Shown: in pieces, positions 1 through 5,558 of the stretch
Numbering within the stretch: position 1 is the first letter of the stretch
Layout: every line of letters begins with the position of its first letter
Assembly: GCA_030018645.1 (NCBI GenBank)
Contig: JASEHX010000084.1
Coordinates: 1-5,794, forward strand
Source of the DNA: Candidatus Margulisiibacteriota bacterium
GTDB taxonomy: Bacteria; Margulisbacteria; WOR-1; O2-12-FULL-45-9
Reading direction: 5' to 3'
Length of the DNA: 5,794 nt
Notes under the pieces: generated by a model
The model's input: only the letters and a program-made list of their open reading frames with translations
The model's database searches: none
What the model was told of the DNA's origin: nothing
Position numbers and translations under genes: made by a program

Positions 1-18
1 TCTAATTCAAAAATTAGA
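1..18. repeat. Short AT-rich inverted repeat at window edge
   Basis: TCTAATT (1-7) and AATTAGA (12-18) are perfect 7-bp inverted arms around the tetranucleotide CAAA. The element touches the window edge, so it may be longer. It lies 42 bases before the GTG start at 60. No T-run follows, so it is a poor terminator; it could be an operator-like dyad or the end of an upstream element. Confidence 0.4.
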
Positions 19-45
19 TGCTTTAGTGTCATAAGTATATTATAC

Positions 46-52
46 GAGGGGG
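46..52 (+). promoter_or_regulatory. Ribosome binding site deciding a GTG start
   Basis: The G-rich stretch GAGGGGG lies 7 bases before the GTG at 60-62 and is the best Shine-Dalgarno match near the 5' end of this frame. The next in-frame ATG (105-107) has no comparable site and would remove most of the signal peptide, so the GTG is preferred. Confidence 0.6.
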
Positions 53-59
53 TAAAAAG

Positions 60-2765
60 GTGAGGTATTGTGTAATTCTCTTCTTGGTCTATTGTCTATT
101 GTCCATGGTCACTTATTCTGCCCCTTCATCCTCCCAACCAGAAAAGCCCCCCAAAGCCGTTTGGGGAACTTATGGATTACTGATCAATGATTCCATCGGC
201 AACGCGGTCCAGCAAAATCCGCAAATTATTGGCGACGGATTGGGAAATTATATTATTGTTTGGGAAGACGGCCGCAATGGGTATTATGACCTTTACGCCC
301 AGAAGGTAACCGAAGCTGGAAAAACTTTGTGGAGCAAGAACGGCATCCCGGTTTGCCGCTATCCGGGCAACCAAAATGCGCCCCAAGTGGTTTCTGACGG
401 GGCCGGCGGCGCGGTAGTTGTCTGGCAGGATTATCGTTTTGAAAATGCCGACATTTTTGCCCAGCGGATTGGTCCCAACGGTGAGCTGTATTGGAGCGAA
501 AGCGGCACAGCGGTCTGCGCCGCCCCATTTGGACAATTTGCTCCTACACTAATTTCCGATAATAACGGAGGGGCTTTCATTGCTTGGCACGATTATCGCA
601 ACAAGCAGGGCGAAGACATCTATGTGCAAAGAATTAGCGGCGACGGCGCTCCTCTTTTTGTCAAAGACGGCCTGCCTATTTGTCTTACTGCCGGCACTCA
701 ATGGTACCCTAAAATTGCTCCCGACGGCCAAAACGGCGCCGTCATTGTTTGGACCGATGGGAGGAACGGGCCGCTGGACAATAACATTTTCGCCCAAAGG
801 GTCAGTCCGGCAGGAAAATTGCTGTGGGAGGCGGATGGGATTTCTGTTTGCTCTGTTGGCGGCAACCAGGAGCGGCCTAATATTGCCGCCGCCGCCGGCG
901 GACTAATTATTGTTTGGGATGATAGCCGTGCCGGCAACTCCGACCTATTTGTCCAAAAAATAAAGCTAGATGGTTCTCTCGGCTGGTCCAGCGAGGGAGT
1001 TCCCGTTTGCCAAGCGGCCAACTCACAAGCCGAGTCGTCCCTGGCGGATGACGGCCAAGGCGGGGCAGTCATTGCCTGGTCAGATGAAAGAGGCGGGGAC
1101 AACAACCTATATGTTCAAAATATCAACAGTGAGGGGATTGCCGCTTGGGGAGAAAACGGGCGTTTTATTTGCCGGGCAGAAGGCGGTCAAAAAGTGCCGA
1201 AAATAACCAAATTAACCAGCGGTGATTTTTTTATCGTCTGGGAAGATGAACGCGCTGGGCAGGCCGACCTTTATGCCCAGAAGATCAATTCTTCCGGCAC
1301 CGCGCTTTGGGAAAAGAACGGTATTGTTTTTGCTTCTGCCCGTTTGGCCCAGGAAGCCCCCGCCCTTGCCGCCGGTGCGGCTGGGAGTTGCCTGGTTGCC
1401 TTCCAAGATTTCCGCTCCGGCAATACCGACATTTATTGCCAAAAAATCAATCCGGCCGGCACAACTGCCTGGGGCAAAGACGCGCTTAAAATTGGCAGTG
1501 CCATCGGCTCGGTCATCCAGCAAAATATCAAGCTGATTGAAAATGGCCTGGGAGAAATTATTTTAATCTTTGAAGATGCCCGCTCGGGCTTCCTCAATAT
1601 TTACGCCCAAAAAATCAACCGCGCCGGGAACCTGGCTTGGGGCAGTGAAGGCCTGCCGGTAGCCCCGGTGGCCGCCAACCAAACTAATCCCGTAATTATA
1701 TCTGATGGCAAAGGCGGCGCTTATGTCGCCTGGGAAGATTACCGGGCGCCCGCTTTCCCTTCTATTCGCGTCCAGCACCTATCGGCGGGCGGCCAAAAGA
1801 CCTGGAAAGAAAGCTTGGCGGCGGCCAATCTAAAATCGCGTCAAATAAATCCAAGCATGGTTTCCGATGGAGTTGGCGGGGCGATTCTGGCCTGGCAGGA
1901 CGACCGCGAAGCTATTAATATGCAGGATATTATTGGCCAACGGCTGGCGGCTAACGGCAAACGTTTGTGGGGGAATAATGGCAAGGCAGTGGTAGCTGAA
2001 GCCGGCGACCAAGTAGATATGGATTTAATTTCTGACGGGGCCGGCGGAGCTTTCCTAACTTGGACCGATTACCGCAACGGGGAAAGGAATCCGGACATTT
2101 TTGCTCAAAGGATTAACAATGACGGTGATCCTTTGTGGGTTGAGGACGGCGTCTTAGTTTGCGGGGCACCCGATATCCAGCGCACACCCAAGGTTGTAAG
2201 GGATGACGAGGGCGGCATTTTAGTTGCCTGGACCGACAAAGGCGGCGGCAGTTATGATATTTATGCCCAGCGGCTTTCAAAGGACGGGAAAACGATGTGG
2301 ATGACCGACGGCATTCCTATTAACCAATTGAGCCGCACCCAGCAAAACCCCCAGTTTGGCAATGCTAACACATTGATATGGGAAGATTATCGCTTGGGTA
2401 ATTGGGATATTTTTGCCGGCAAAGTCCAGGCCAACGGGAGATTGGCCTGGGGTGACGAGGGCAAATCAATTGTGACGCTTCCTCACACCCAATATGCACC
2501 GCAAATAACCGCCTGGAAAGACAATGGCTACATTATTACTTGGGAAGATTACCGCGGCGGCCAGCAATATGAAATATTTATCCAAAAAATTGACCACAAC
2601 GGAAGTCCGGCTTGGGAAGAAAATGGGATTAAAGTTGAAAGTAGGGACGGCGCCCGGGCGGCCAAAATAATTTCCAGCCCATCAACCAATAGCTTCTTTA
2701 TTTTTTGGGAAGATCACACCGGCGGCGGCCGGGCCATCTATGGGCAAAAATACCTGATAGATTAA
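60..2765 (+). CDS. Secreted protein of about sixteen 54-residue beta-propeller-like repeats
   Basis: This is a 901-residue protein. Residues 1-21 form a signal peptide (Arg2, hydrophobic core 4-17, small residues around Ser20-Ala21), so export is likely. The rest consists of tandem units centred on W-x-D-x-R, then D-[IL]-[YF]-x-Q-[KR]-[IVL], x-x-x-G-x-x-x-W, and a tail like Q-x-x-P-x-[IV]-x-D-G-x-G-G. The first motif Trp is residue 68 and the last is 883: sixteen units at a mean spacing near 54. Residues 33-63 match the second half of a unit and residues 878-901 the first half, so the ends could complete one blade, as in the 'velcro' closure of beta-propellers. Such W-x-D-x-R repeats occur in large exported proteins of uncultivated bacteria and Bacteroidota-like lineages (recalled, not searched). 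No catalytic motif, C-terminal anchor or sorting signal is visible. Two 8-bladed propellers or another division are both possible. The role is unknown; extracellular or surface binding is an inference. Confidence 0.88.
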   Translation: MRYCVILFLVYCLLSMVTYSAPSSSQPEKPPKAVWGTYGLLINDSIGNAVQQNPQIIGDGLGNYIIVWEDGRNGYYDLYAQKVTEAGKTLWSKNGIPVCRYPGNQNAPQVVSDGAGGAVVVWQDYRFENADIFAQRIGPNGELYWSESGTAVCAAPFGQFAPTLISDNNGGAFIAWHDYRNKQGEDIYVQRISGDGAPLFVKDGLPICLTAGTQWYPKIAPDGQNGAVIVWTDGRNGPLDNNIFAQRVSPAGKLLWEADGISVCSVGGNQERPNIAAAAGGLIIVWDDSRAGNSDLFVQKIKLDGSLGWSSEGVPVCQAANSQAESSLADDGQGGAVIAWSDERGGDNNLYVQNINSEGIAAWGENGRFICRAEGGQKVPKITKLTSGDFFIVWEDERAGQADLYAQKINSSGTALWEKNGIVFASARLAQEAPALAAGAAGSCLVAFQDFRSGNTDIYCQKINPAGTTAWGKDALKIGSAIGSVIQQNIKLIENGLGEIILIFEDARSGFLNIYAQKINRAGNLAWGSEGLPVAPVAANQTNPVIISDGKGGAYVAWEDYRAPAFPSIRVQHLSAGGQKTWKESLAAANLKSRQINPSMVSDGVGGAILAWQDDREAINMQDIIGQRLAANGKRLWGNNGKAVVAEAGDQVDMDLISDGAGGAFLTWTDYRNGERNPDIFAQRINNDGDPLWVEDGVLVCGAPDIQRTPKVVRDDEGGILVAWTDKGGGSYDIYAQRLSKDGKTMWMTDGIPINQLSRTQQNPQFGNANTLIWEDYRLGNWDIFAGKVQANGRLAWGDEGKSIVTLPHTQYAPQITAWKDNGYIITWEDYRGGQQYEIFIQKIDHNGSPAWEENGIKVESRDGARAAKIISSPSTNSFFIFWEDHTGGGRAIYGQKYLID

Positions 2766-3958
2766 ATTTTGCTGGCTTTTTTCTTGAGTTCGTCGGCTTT
2801 ATCCGTCTTTTCCCACGGTAGATCTAATTCGTTGCGGCCAAAGTGGCCATAGGCGGCCACTTGCCGGTAAAGCGGGCGGCGCAGTTTGAGATGTTTAATG
2901 ATTAATCCTGGCCGCAGGTCAAAAATTTCGTCTACTAATTTAGCAATTTTGGCATCAGGAATTTCGCCTGTTCCAAAAGTGTCTACTAAAACAGAAAGCG
3001 GGCGGGCGATGCCGATGGCATAAGCTAGTTGGAGCTCGCATTTTTTAGCTAACCCGGCCGCCACCACATTTTTGGCCACCCAGCGCGCGGCATACGCCGC
3101 CGAACGGTCAACTTTAGTAGGGTCTTTGCCGGAAAAAGCGCCGCCGCCGTGGCGGGTATAACCGCCGTAGGTGTCAACAATAATTTTGCGGCCGGTCACC
3201 CCGGTATCTCCTTGCGGACCGCCAATGACAAAGCGGCCGGTGGGATTTACATAATATTTGATCTTGTCATCAATTAAATCTTCCGGCAGGATGGGGAGGA
3301 TGACTCTTTCAATAATTTCACTTTTAATCTTTTCGGTGGCGGCGTCCGGCGAATGTTGGGCGGCAATTAAAACCGTATCAATTTTAACCGGCTTGTCATC
3401 TTCATACTCCACGGTAACTTGCGACTTGCCGTCCGGCCGCAGGTAAGACAACTCGCCATTTTTCCTGACTTCGGCCAACCTTTTGGCCAGTTTATGGGCC
3501 AGGACAATTGGCAGCGGCATTAATTCCTCGGTTTCATCGCAGGCATAACCAAACATTAATCCTTGGTCCCCCGCCCCAATCCCTTCCAAATCTTCTTTAA
3601 TGACCTCGCCGCCCCTGATTTCCAATGCCTTATCGACCCCGCGCGCAATGTCCTTGGATTGTTCTTTAATGGACACTAAAACGCCGCAGGTTTCGTAGTC
3701 GAAACCGTATTTAGCGCGGGTGTAGCCGATGTCTTTTATCACCCCGCGGACAATTTGGGGAATTTCAACATAAGTCCCGGTCGTAACTTCGCCCGCCACT
3801 AAACACAATCCATTGGTAACTAAAGCTTCTACTGCCACCCTGCCGACCGGATCTTTTTCAATAATAGCATCTAAGATCGCATCCGAAATTTGGTCGCACA
3901 TTTTGTCAGGATGGCCTTCGGTCACAGATTCCGAGGTAAAAACGCAGTTCTTCTTCAT
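2762..3958 (-). CDS. metK: S-adenosylmethionine synthetase (methionine adenosyltransferase)
   Basis: The enzyme makes S-adenosylmethionine from ATP and methionine, releasing phosphate and pyrophosphate, in the cytoplasm. The 398-residue product is close to the usual bacterial length (E. coli 384). The order of family landmarks is intact: GHPDK at 15-19 (nucleotide and Mg2+ site), both classical signatures GAGDQG at 128-133 and GGGAFSGKD at 271-279, PTGRFVIGGPQGDTG at 239-253, and the C-terminal AYGHFGR at 369-375 followed by PWEKTD at 381-386. In the active-site loop QSKDIARGVD (100-109), Lys102 stands where many homologues have Pro. The open frame extends 12 codons upstream to 3994, with an ATG at 3980-3982, but a GGAAGGAGA ribosome site lies inside that extension, so the ATG at 3956-3958 is the better start. 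Its stop overlaps the stop of the convergent repeat-protein gene. A consensus promoter lies 49 bases upstream; the predicted 40-base leader is too short for a SAM riboswitch. Confidence 0.97.
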   Translation of the reverse strand: MKKNCVFTSESVTEGHPDKMCDQISDAILDAIIEKDPVGRVAVEALVTNGLCLVAGEVTTGTYVEIPQIVRGVIKDIGYTRAKYGFDYETCGVLVSIKEQSKDIARGVDKALEIRGGEVIKEDLEGIGAGDQGLMFGYACDETEELMPLPIVLAHKLAKRLAEVRKNGELSYLRPDGKSQVTVEYEDDKPVKIDTVLIAAQHSPDAATEKIKSEIIERVILPILPEDLIDDKIKYYVNPTGRFVIGGPQGDTGVTGRKIIVDTYGGYTRHGGGAFSGKDPTKVDRSAAYAARWVAKNVVAAGLAKKCELQLAYAIGIARPLSVLVDTFGTGEIPDAKIAKLVDEIFDLRPGLIIKHLKLRRPLYRQVAAYGHFGRNELDLPWEKTDKADELKKKASKI

Positions 3959-3968
3959 CCCAGCACTT

Positions 3969-3977
3969 TCTCCTTCC
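3969..3977 (-). promoter_or_regulatory. metK ribosome binding site
   Basis: On the minus strand this reads GGAAGGAGA, a strong Shine-Dalgarno match. The AAGGAG core (3970-3975) sits 11 bases from the ATG at 3958. The spacing is somewhat long, but the site falls inside the longer open frame and rules out the upstream ATG at 3982 as the main start. Confidence 0.75.
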
Positions 3978-4006
3978 CCCATACGGGCGGACAAGAATTC
4001 AAGGCT

Positions 4007-4035
4007 ATTATATCTTGCATTATTAGCTCTGTCAA
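4007..4035 (-). promoter_or_regulatory. Perfect-consensus sigma70 promoter of metK
   Basis: On the minus strand TTGACA (4030-4035), a 17-base spacer and TATAAT (4007-4012) match the housekeeping consensus at all twelve positions with optimal spacing. The sequence upstream of the -35 box is AT-rich, like an UP element. The predicted start near 4000 gives a leader of about 40 bases that contains the metK ribosome site. It overlaps the promoter of the divergent peptidase gene. Confidence 0.85.
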
Positions 4036-4043
4036 ACTATAAT
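4015..4043 (+). promoter_or_regulatory. Promoter of the M15-like gene, predicting a leaderless mRNA
   Basis: TATAAT (4038-4043) is a perfect -10 box. TTGCAT (4015-4020), at a 17-base spacing, is a weak -35 box (3 of 6). Initiation is expected 6-8 bases after the -10 box, at about 4049-4051, which is the ATG (4050-4052) itself. Only A and T separate the -10 box from the ATG and no Shine-Dalgarno sequence is present, so the transcript should be leaderless or nearly so. Confidence 0.7.
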
Positions 4044-4049
4044 AAAAAT

Positions 4050-4475
4050 ATGGGCGATTTAAGCGAACACTGGAGCAATAAAGAGTTTGCCTGCCGCTGC
4101 CCCGAGTGCAAAGGTGAATATAAGGTCCACTTGGGTTTAATCGGCGCGCTGGAAATGATTGGCGGGCATTTCCGCAAAAAAATTAAACTCCTTTCCGCTT
4201 TTTGGTGCGACGCTTATTATGAAAAACTTAACCGCAGCGGCCGCCGCTCTTTCCACACCATGGGCAAAGCCGTCCATATTGCCGTCGACGGGGTTTCATC
4301 GCAAGAATTGTTTAAATTTTGCGAAACCGTCCCCGAACTGCGCGGAATCATCTTTTATCCTAAAGAAAACTTTATTCACATCGACACCCGTCCTGGCGAG
4401 CCCGTCCGCCTAGTTAAGGAAGGCAATGACTATCTTCCTCTAACCGCTGAAAAGCGGGCTAAATATGGATTGTAG
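4050..4475 (+). CDS. M15-family (D,D-carboxypeptidase-like) metallopeptidase, small, with a changed metal ligand
   Basis: The product has 141 residues and no signal peptide. It fits the small peptidase M15 type seen in phage lysins and in bacterial peptidoglycan carboxypeptidases: an N-terminal LSEHWSNKEFACRCPEC segment (4-20; Cys15, Cys17, Cys20), the LLSAFWCDAYYEKLN stretch (47-61) in place of the usual SGYRCPxYN, then S-F-H-T-M-G-K-A-V-H (67-76) and F-I-H-I-D-T-R (108-114). The family zinc ligands are His and Asp of HxxGxAxD plus a later His. Here His69 and His110 are kept, but the Asp position is His76 (codon 4275-4277). The fold assignment is good; activity is uncertain, since His can bind zinc but the change is unusual. 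The frame is open upstream into metK antisense, but ATG 4050 is chosen because domain similarity begins there and the -10 box sits six bases before it. It runs divergent from metK and convergent with the avd remnant. Confidence 0.85.
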   Translation: MGDLSEHWSNKEFACRCPECKGEYKVHLGLIGALEMIGGHFRKKIKLLSAFWCDAYYEKLNRSGRRSFHTMGKAVHIAVDGVSSQELFKFCETVPELRGIIFYPKENFIHIDTRPGEPVRLVKEGNDYLPLTAEKRAKYGL

Positions 4476-4485
4476 CTGAGATGCT

Positions 4486-4713
4486 GAATACACAAAGGCC
4501 CAGCTTTAACTTTCGAGATTTAACCTACTTACCAAAGCCAGGCAGATTTTAATTAGAATACTGGGCTTCGATTAGCAGGTCTAGTAGACAAAATAATTTG
4601 TTCTCGACCCTTTCTCCAAGAGTGTATCTTTGATTTCTCGGAAACTTCGCAATGTGCGGAATTGCCCATTTTATGAAAAAATAGGTTGATGTTATTGCTT
4701 TGGGGCCATCCAT
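4486..4713 (-). pseudogene. avd: Degraded avd gene (DGR accessory variability determinant, four-helix-bundle protein)
   Basis: From ATG 4713-4711, preceded by AGGA (4720-4723) at 6 bases, the frame gives a 54-residue peptide ending at TAA 4551-4549. Its middle reads W-A-I-P-H-I-A-K-F-P-R-N-Q-R-Y-T-L-G-E-R, then V-E-N-K-L-F-C-L-L-D-L-L-I-E-A-Q-Y. This is the typical first-two-helix pattern of Avd/four-helix-bundle proteins (KFPxxxRYxLGxRIE...LLxLLIEAxY). In the same frame, after the TAA, come NLPGFGK, a TAG (4527-4525) and VKSRKLKLGLCVFSIS, which resembles the family's third helix. Intact family members are about 110-125 residues, so this copy has two in-frame stops and lacks the fourth helix. 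Avd is a pentameric partner of the DGR reverse transcriptase. The position, 68 bases downstream of a plausible DGR target gene on the same strand, supports the call. A truncated but expressed 54-residue peptide cannot be excluded. Confidence 0.78.
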
Positions 4714-4746
4714 AGATTATCCTATTTCAGCCGGCCACCCCACCCC

Positions 4747-4785
4747 TTAAAGGGTAAAAGAATAAAAGGATAAAGGGAATATTAT
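4747..4785. other. C-free A/G-rich tract between the DGR target gene and the avd remnant
   Basis: The plus strand has no C for 39 bases and holds three loosely repeated purine-rich words, GGGTAAAAG, AATAAAAGG and ATAAAGGG. It covers the target gene's stop codon (4782-4784) and the start of the short intergenic gap. CCCTT/AAGGG arms at 4744-4754 have only one unpaired base between them, so they do not make a real hairpin or terminator. The function is unknown. Confidence 0.35.
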
Positions 4786-5510
4786 CTGTCCTCGACAAGC
4801 AAAACCACGTGGCCGCTATAACGCCTACCCGGGTTGCTGACGTCGCGGCCGCCGCTGTGCAGGCAACGGATAACAAAAACACCGCTAGTTGAAAAAGTTT
4901 CTTCTTCTGTCCATATCCATAAATTAGCACCTATTTTATCGCCAATAGCTCTAAATATGTCTAATAATTCTGCCTCACTTTGTGGCAGTCTGAATTTTCT
5001 GCCAGGATTTTGCCTGTTCAGTTCTTCAACTAATTTTCTTCCATCCAGTAAGCTTACATAACCAGTTCCCATGTCAGCCATTGTTTCATCTGCAATAGCC
5101 GCTTCAAGCCTCTCTCGGTTATGTCCAGTAATCTGGTATCCTCCTCTAACCAATGCGGCCATTTGCCCTCCAGTTACAACTCTTGCTGCAACTTTAACAG
5201 AGAGACTGGCATCATCAATCATTGCGGGAAGTGGGATGTGGATCATAGCGGTAACGGCTGGAGTGGGGACCTCAACTGCCACAACTGGCACAGCAATCTG
5301 AATTTCTTTTATGCCAGGTAATACTTGCCGCATAGCAACCTTAGCAGCTCGATCTGCTTCGGATAATGCCGCGTCGCTTGGGCGCAGCATGGTAAATCTG
5401 CCTTGGCCAATGGGAAGCGATGCACCTCCAGTTCCCCGCCTTTGCAACGCACCATCCTTATTCCTTGTTCCTTCCCTAAATCGCAATCTTTCAAAAACTA
5501 CCTTTCCCAT
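4782..5510 (-). CDS. Probable DGR target protein with C-terminal FGE/C-type-lectin-like domain
   Basis: The product has 242 residues and neither signal peptide nor membrane segment. Residues 1-149 match nothing I recognise: a basic N-terminus, a helix-like stretch near 45-65, then Val/Ile/Pro-rich probable beta strands at 68-115. Residues 150-242 look like a reduced formylglycine-generating-enzyme-type C-type lectin fold: G-Y-V-S-L-L-D at 150-156, K-L-V-E-E-L-N at 159-165, R-K-F-R-L-P-Q-S-E-A-E at 171-181 (compare the FGE motif YRLPTEAEWE), and N-L-W-I-W-T at 196-201 (compare VWEWT). This fold is the usual carrier of DGR variable regions, and residues 205-234 have the matching codon bias. It probably acts as a ligand-binding protein, not as an FGE; ligand and location are unknown. 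The start at 5510 has the ribosome site AAAAGGAG (5517-5524) at 6 bases. A degraded avd gene lies 68 bases downstream on the same strand. The gene call is firm; the DGR role is inferred. Confidence 0.75.
   Translation of the reverse strand: MGKVVFERLRFREGTRNKDGALQRRGTGGASLPIGQGRFTMLRPSDAALSEADRAAKVAMRQVLPGIKEIQIAVPVVAVEVPTPAVTAMIHIPLPAMIDDASLSVKVAARVVTGGQMAALVRGGYQITGHNRERLEAAIADETMADMGTGYVSLLDGRKLVEELNRQNPGRKFRLPQSEAELLDIFRAIGDKIGANLWIWTEEETFSTSGVFVIRCLHSGGRDVSNPGRRYSGHVVLLVEDR
4809..4898 (-). other. Candidate DGR variable region at the 3' end of the target gene
   Basis: Codons 205-234 end in C or T in 25 of 30 cases. Codons 218-226 are nine consecutive NNC codons (CAC AGC GGC GGC CGC GAC GTC AGC AAC), and 232-234 are AGC GGC CAC. 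Every one of these twelve can be derived from AAC by changing only adenines, which is the known mark of adenine-directed mutagenic retrohoming with AAC-rich templates. The position at the extreme C-terminus of a lectin-like domain also fits. No template repeat is present in the window for comparison, so the boundaries are estimates. Confidence 0.5.
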
Positions 5511-5516
5511 TTTTTT

Positions 5517-5524
5517 CTCCTTTT
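5517..5524 (-). promoter_or_regulatory. Strong ribosome binding site of the DGR target gene
   Basis: On the minus strand AAAAGGAG is followed by six A residues and the ATG at 5510, which is near-ideal spacing. It fixes the start codon and suggests the gene is still efficiently translated although its DGR partner is degraded. Confidence 0.85.
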
Positions 5525-5525
5525 C

Positions 5526-5541
5526 CCGGCATTTGCGCCGG
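5526..5541. repeat. GC hairpin abutting the ribosome site of the target gene
   Basis: CCGGC (5526-5530) and GCCGG (5537-5541) form a 5-bp all-GC stem with a 6-base loop. On the minus-strand mRNA the stem ends one base before AAAAGGAG, so it could modulate or protect translation initiation. On the plus strand it is followed by AGC and a T-run (5545-5549), like a weak terminator, but no plus-strand gene is seen here to terminate. Confidence 0.4.
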
Positions 5542-5558
5542 AGCTTTTTCTAGTTAAT

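Noticed and set aside
87..104. Tandem GTCTATT heptamer within the signal peptide as a phase-variation tract
   Set aside because: Only two copies; too few to support slippage-based switching.
177..2012. Several open frames opposite or offset to the repeat-protein gene
   Set aside because: They are by-products of the tandem coding repeats: no ribosome sites, low-complexity products, no recognisable domains.
3959..3994. Twelve-residue N-terminal extension of MetK, including an ATG at 3980-3982
   Set aside because: It contains the strong ribosome site itself, and family similarity begins at Met 3958.
3959..4000. SAM riboswitch in front of metK
   Set aside because: The predicted leader is only about 40 bases and mostly holds the ribosome site; there is no room for any known SAM aptamer with an expression platform.
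3813..4049. Upstream extension of the M15-like reading frame into the metK antisense strand
   Set aside because: The extension has no family similarity and lies opposite conserved metK codons and both promoters.
4499..4566. GCCCAG/CTGGGC arms 60 bases apart as a structured RNA
   Set aside because: The arms are short and distant, and the sequence between is explained by the degraded avd coding frame.
4649..4665. GCAAT/ATTGC hairpin as a terminator for the peptidase gene
   Set aside because: Five weak base pairs, no adjacent T-run, and it lies inside the coding part of the avd remnant.
4476..4781. DGR template repeat in the gap after the target gene
   Set aside because: I see no stretch resembling 4809-4898 here or elsewhere in the window; the gap is accounted for by the avd remnant and a purine-rich tract.
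4727..4930. 67-residue minus-strand frame overlapping the end of the target gene
   Set aside because: It is an offset frame of the variable region, starts inside the lectin-like domain and has no initiation signal.
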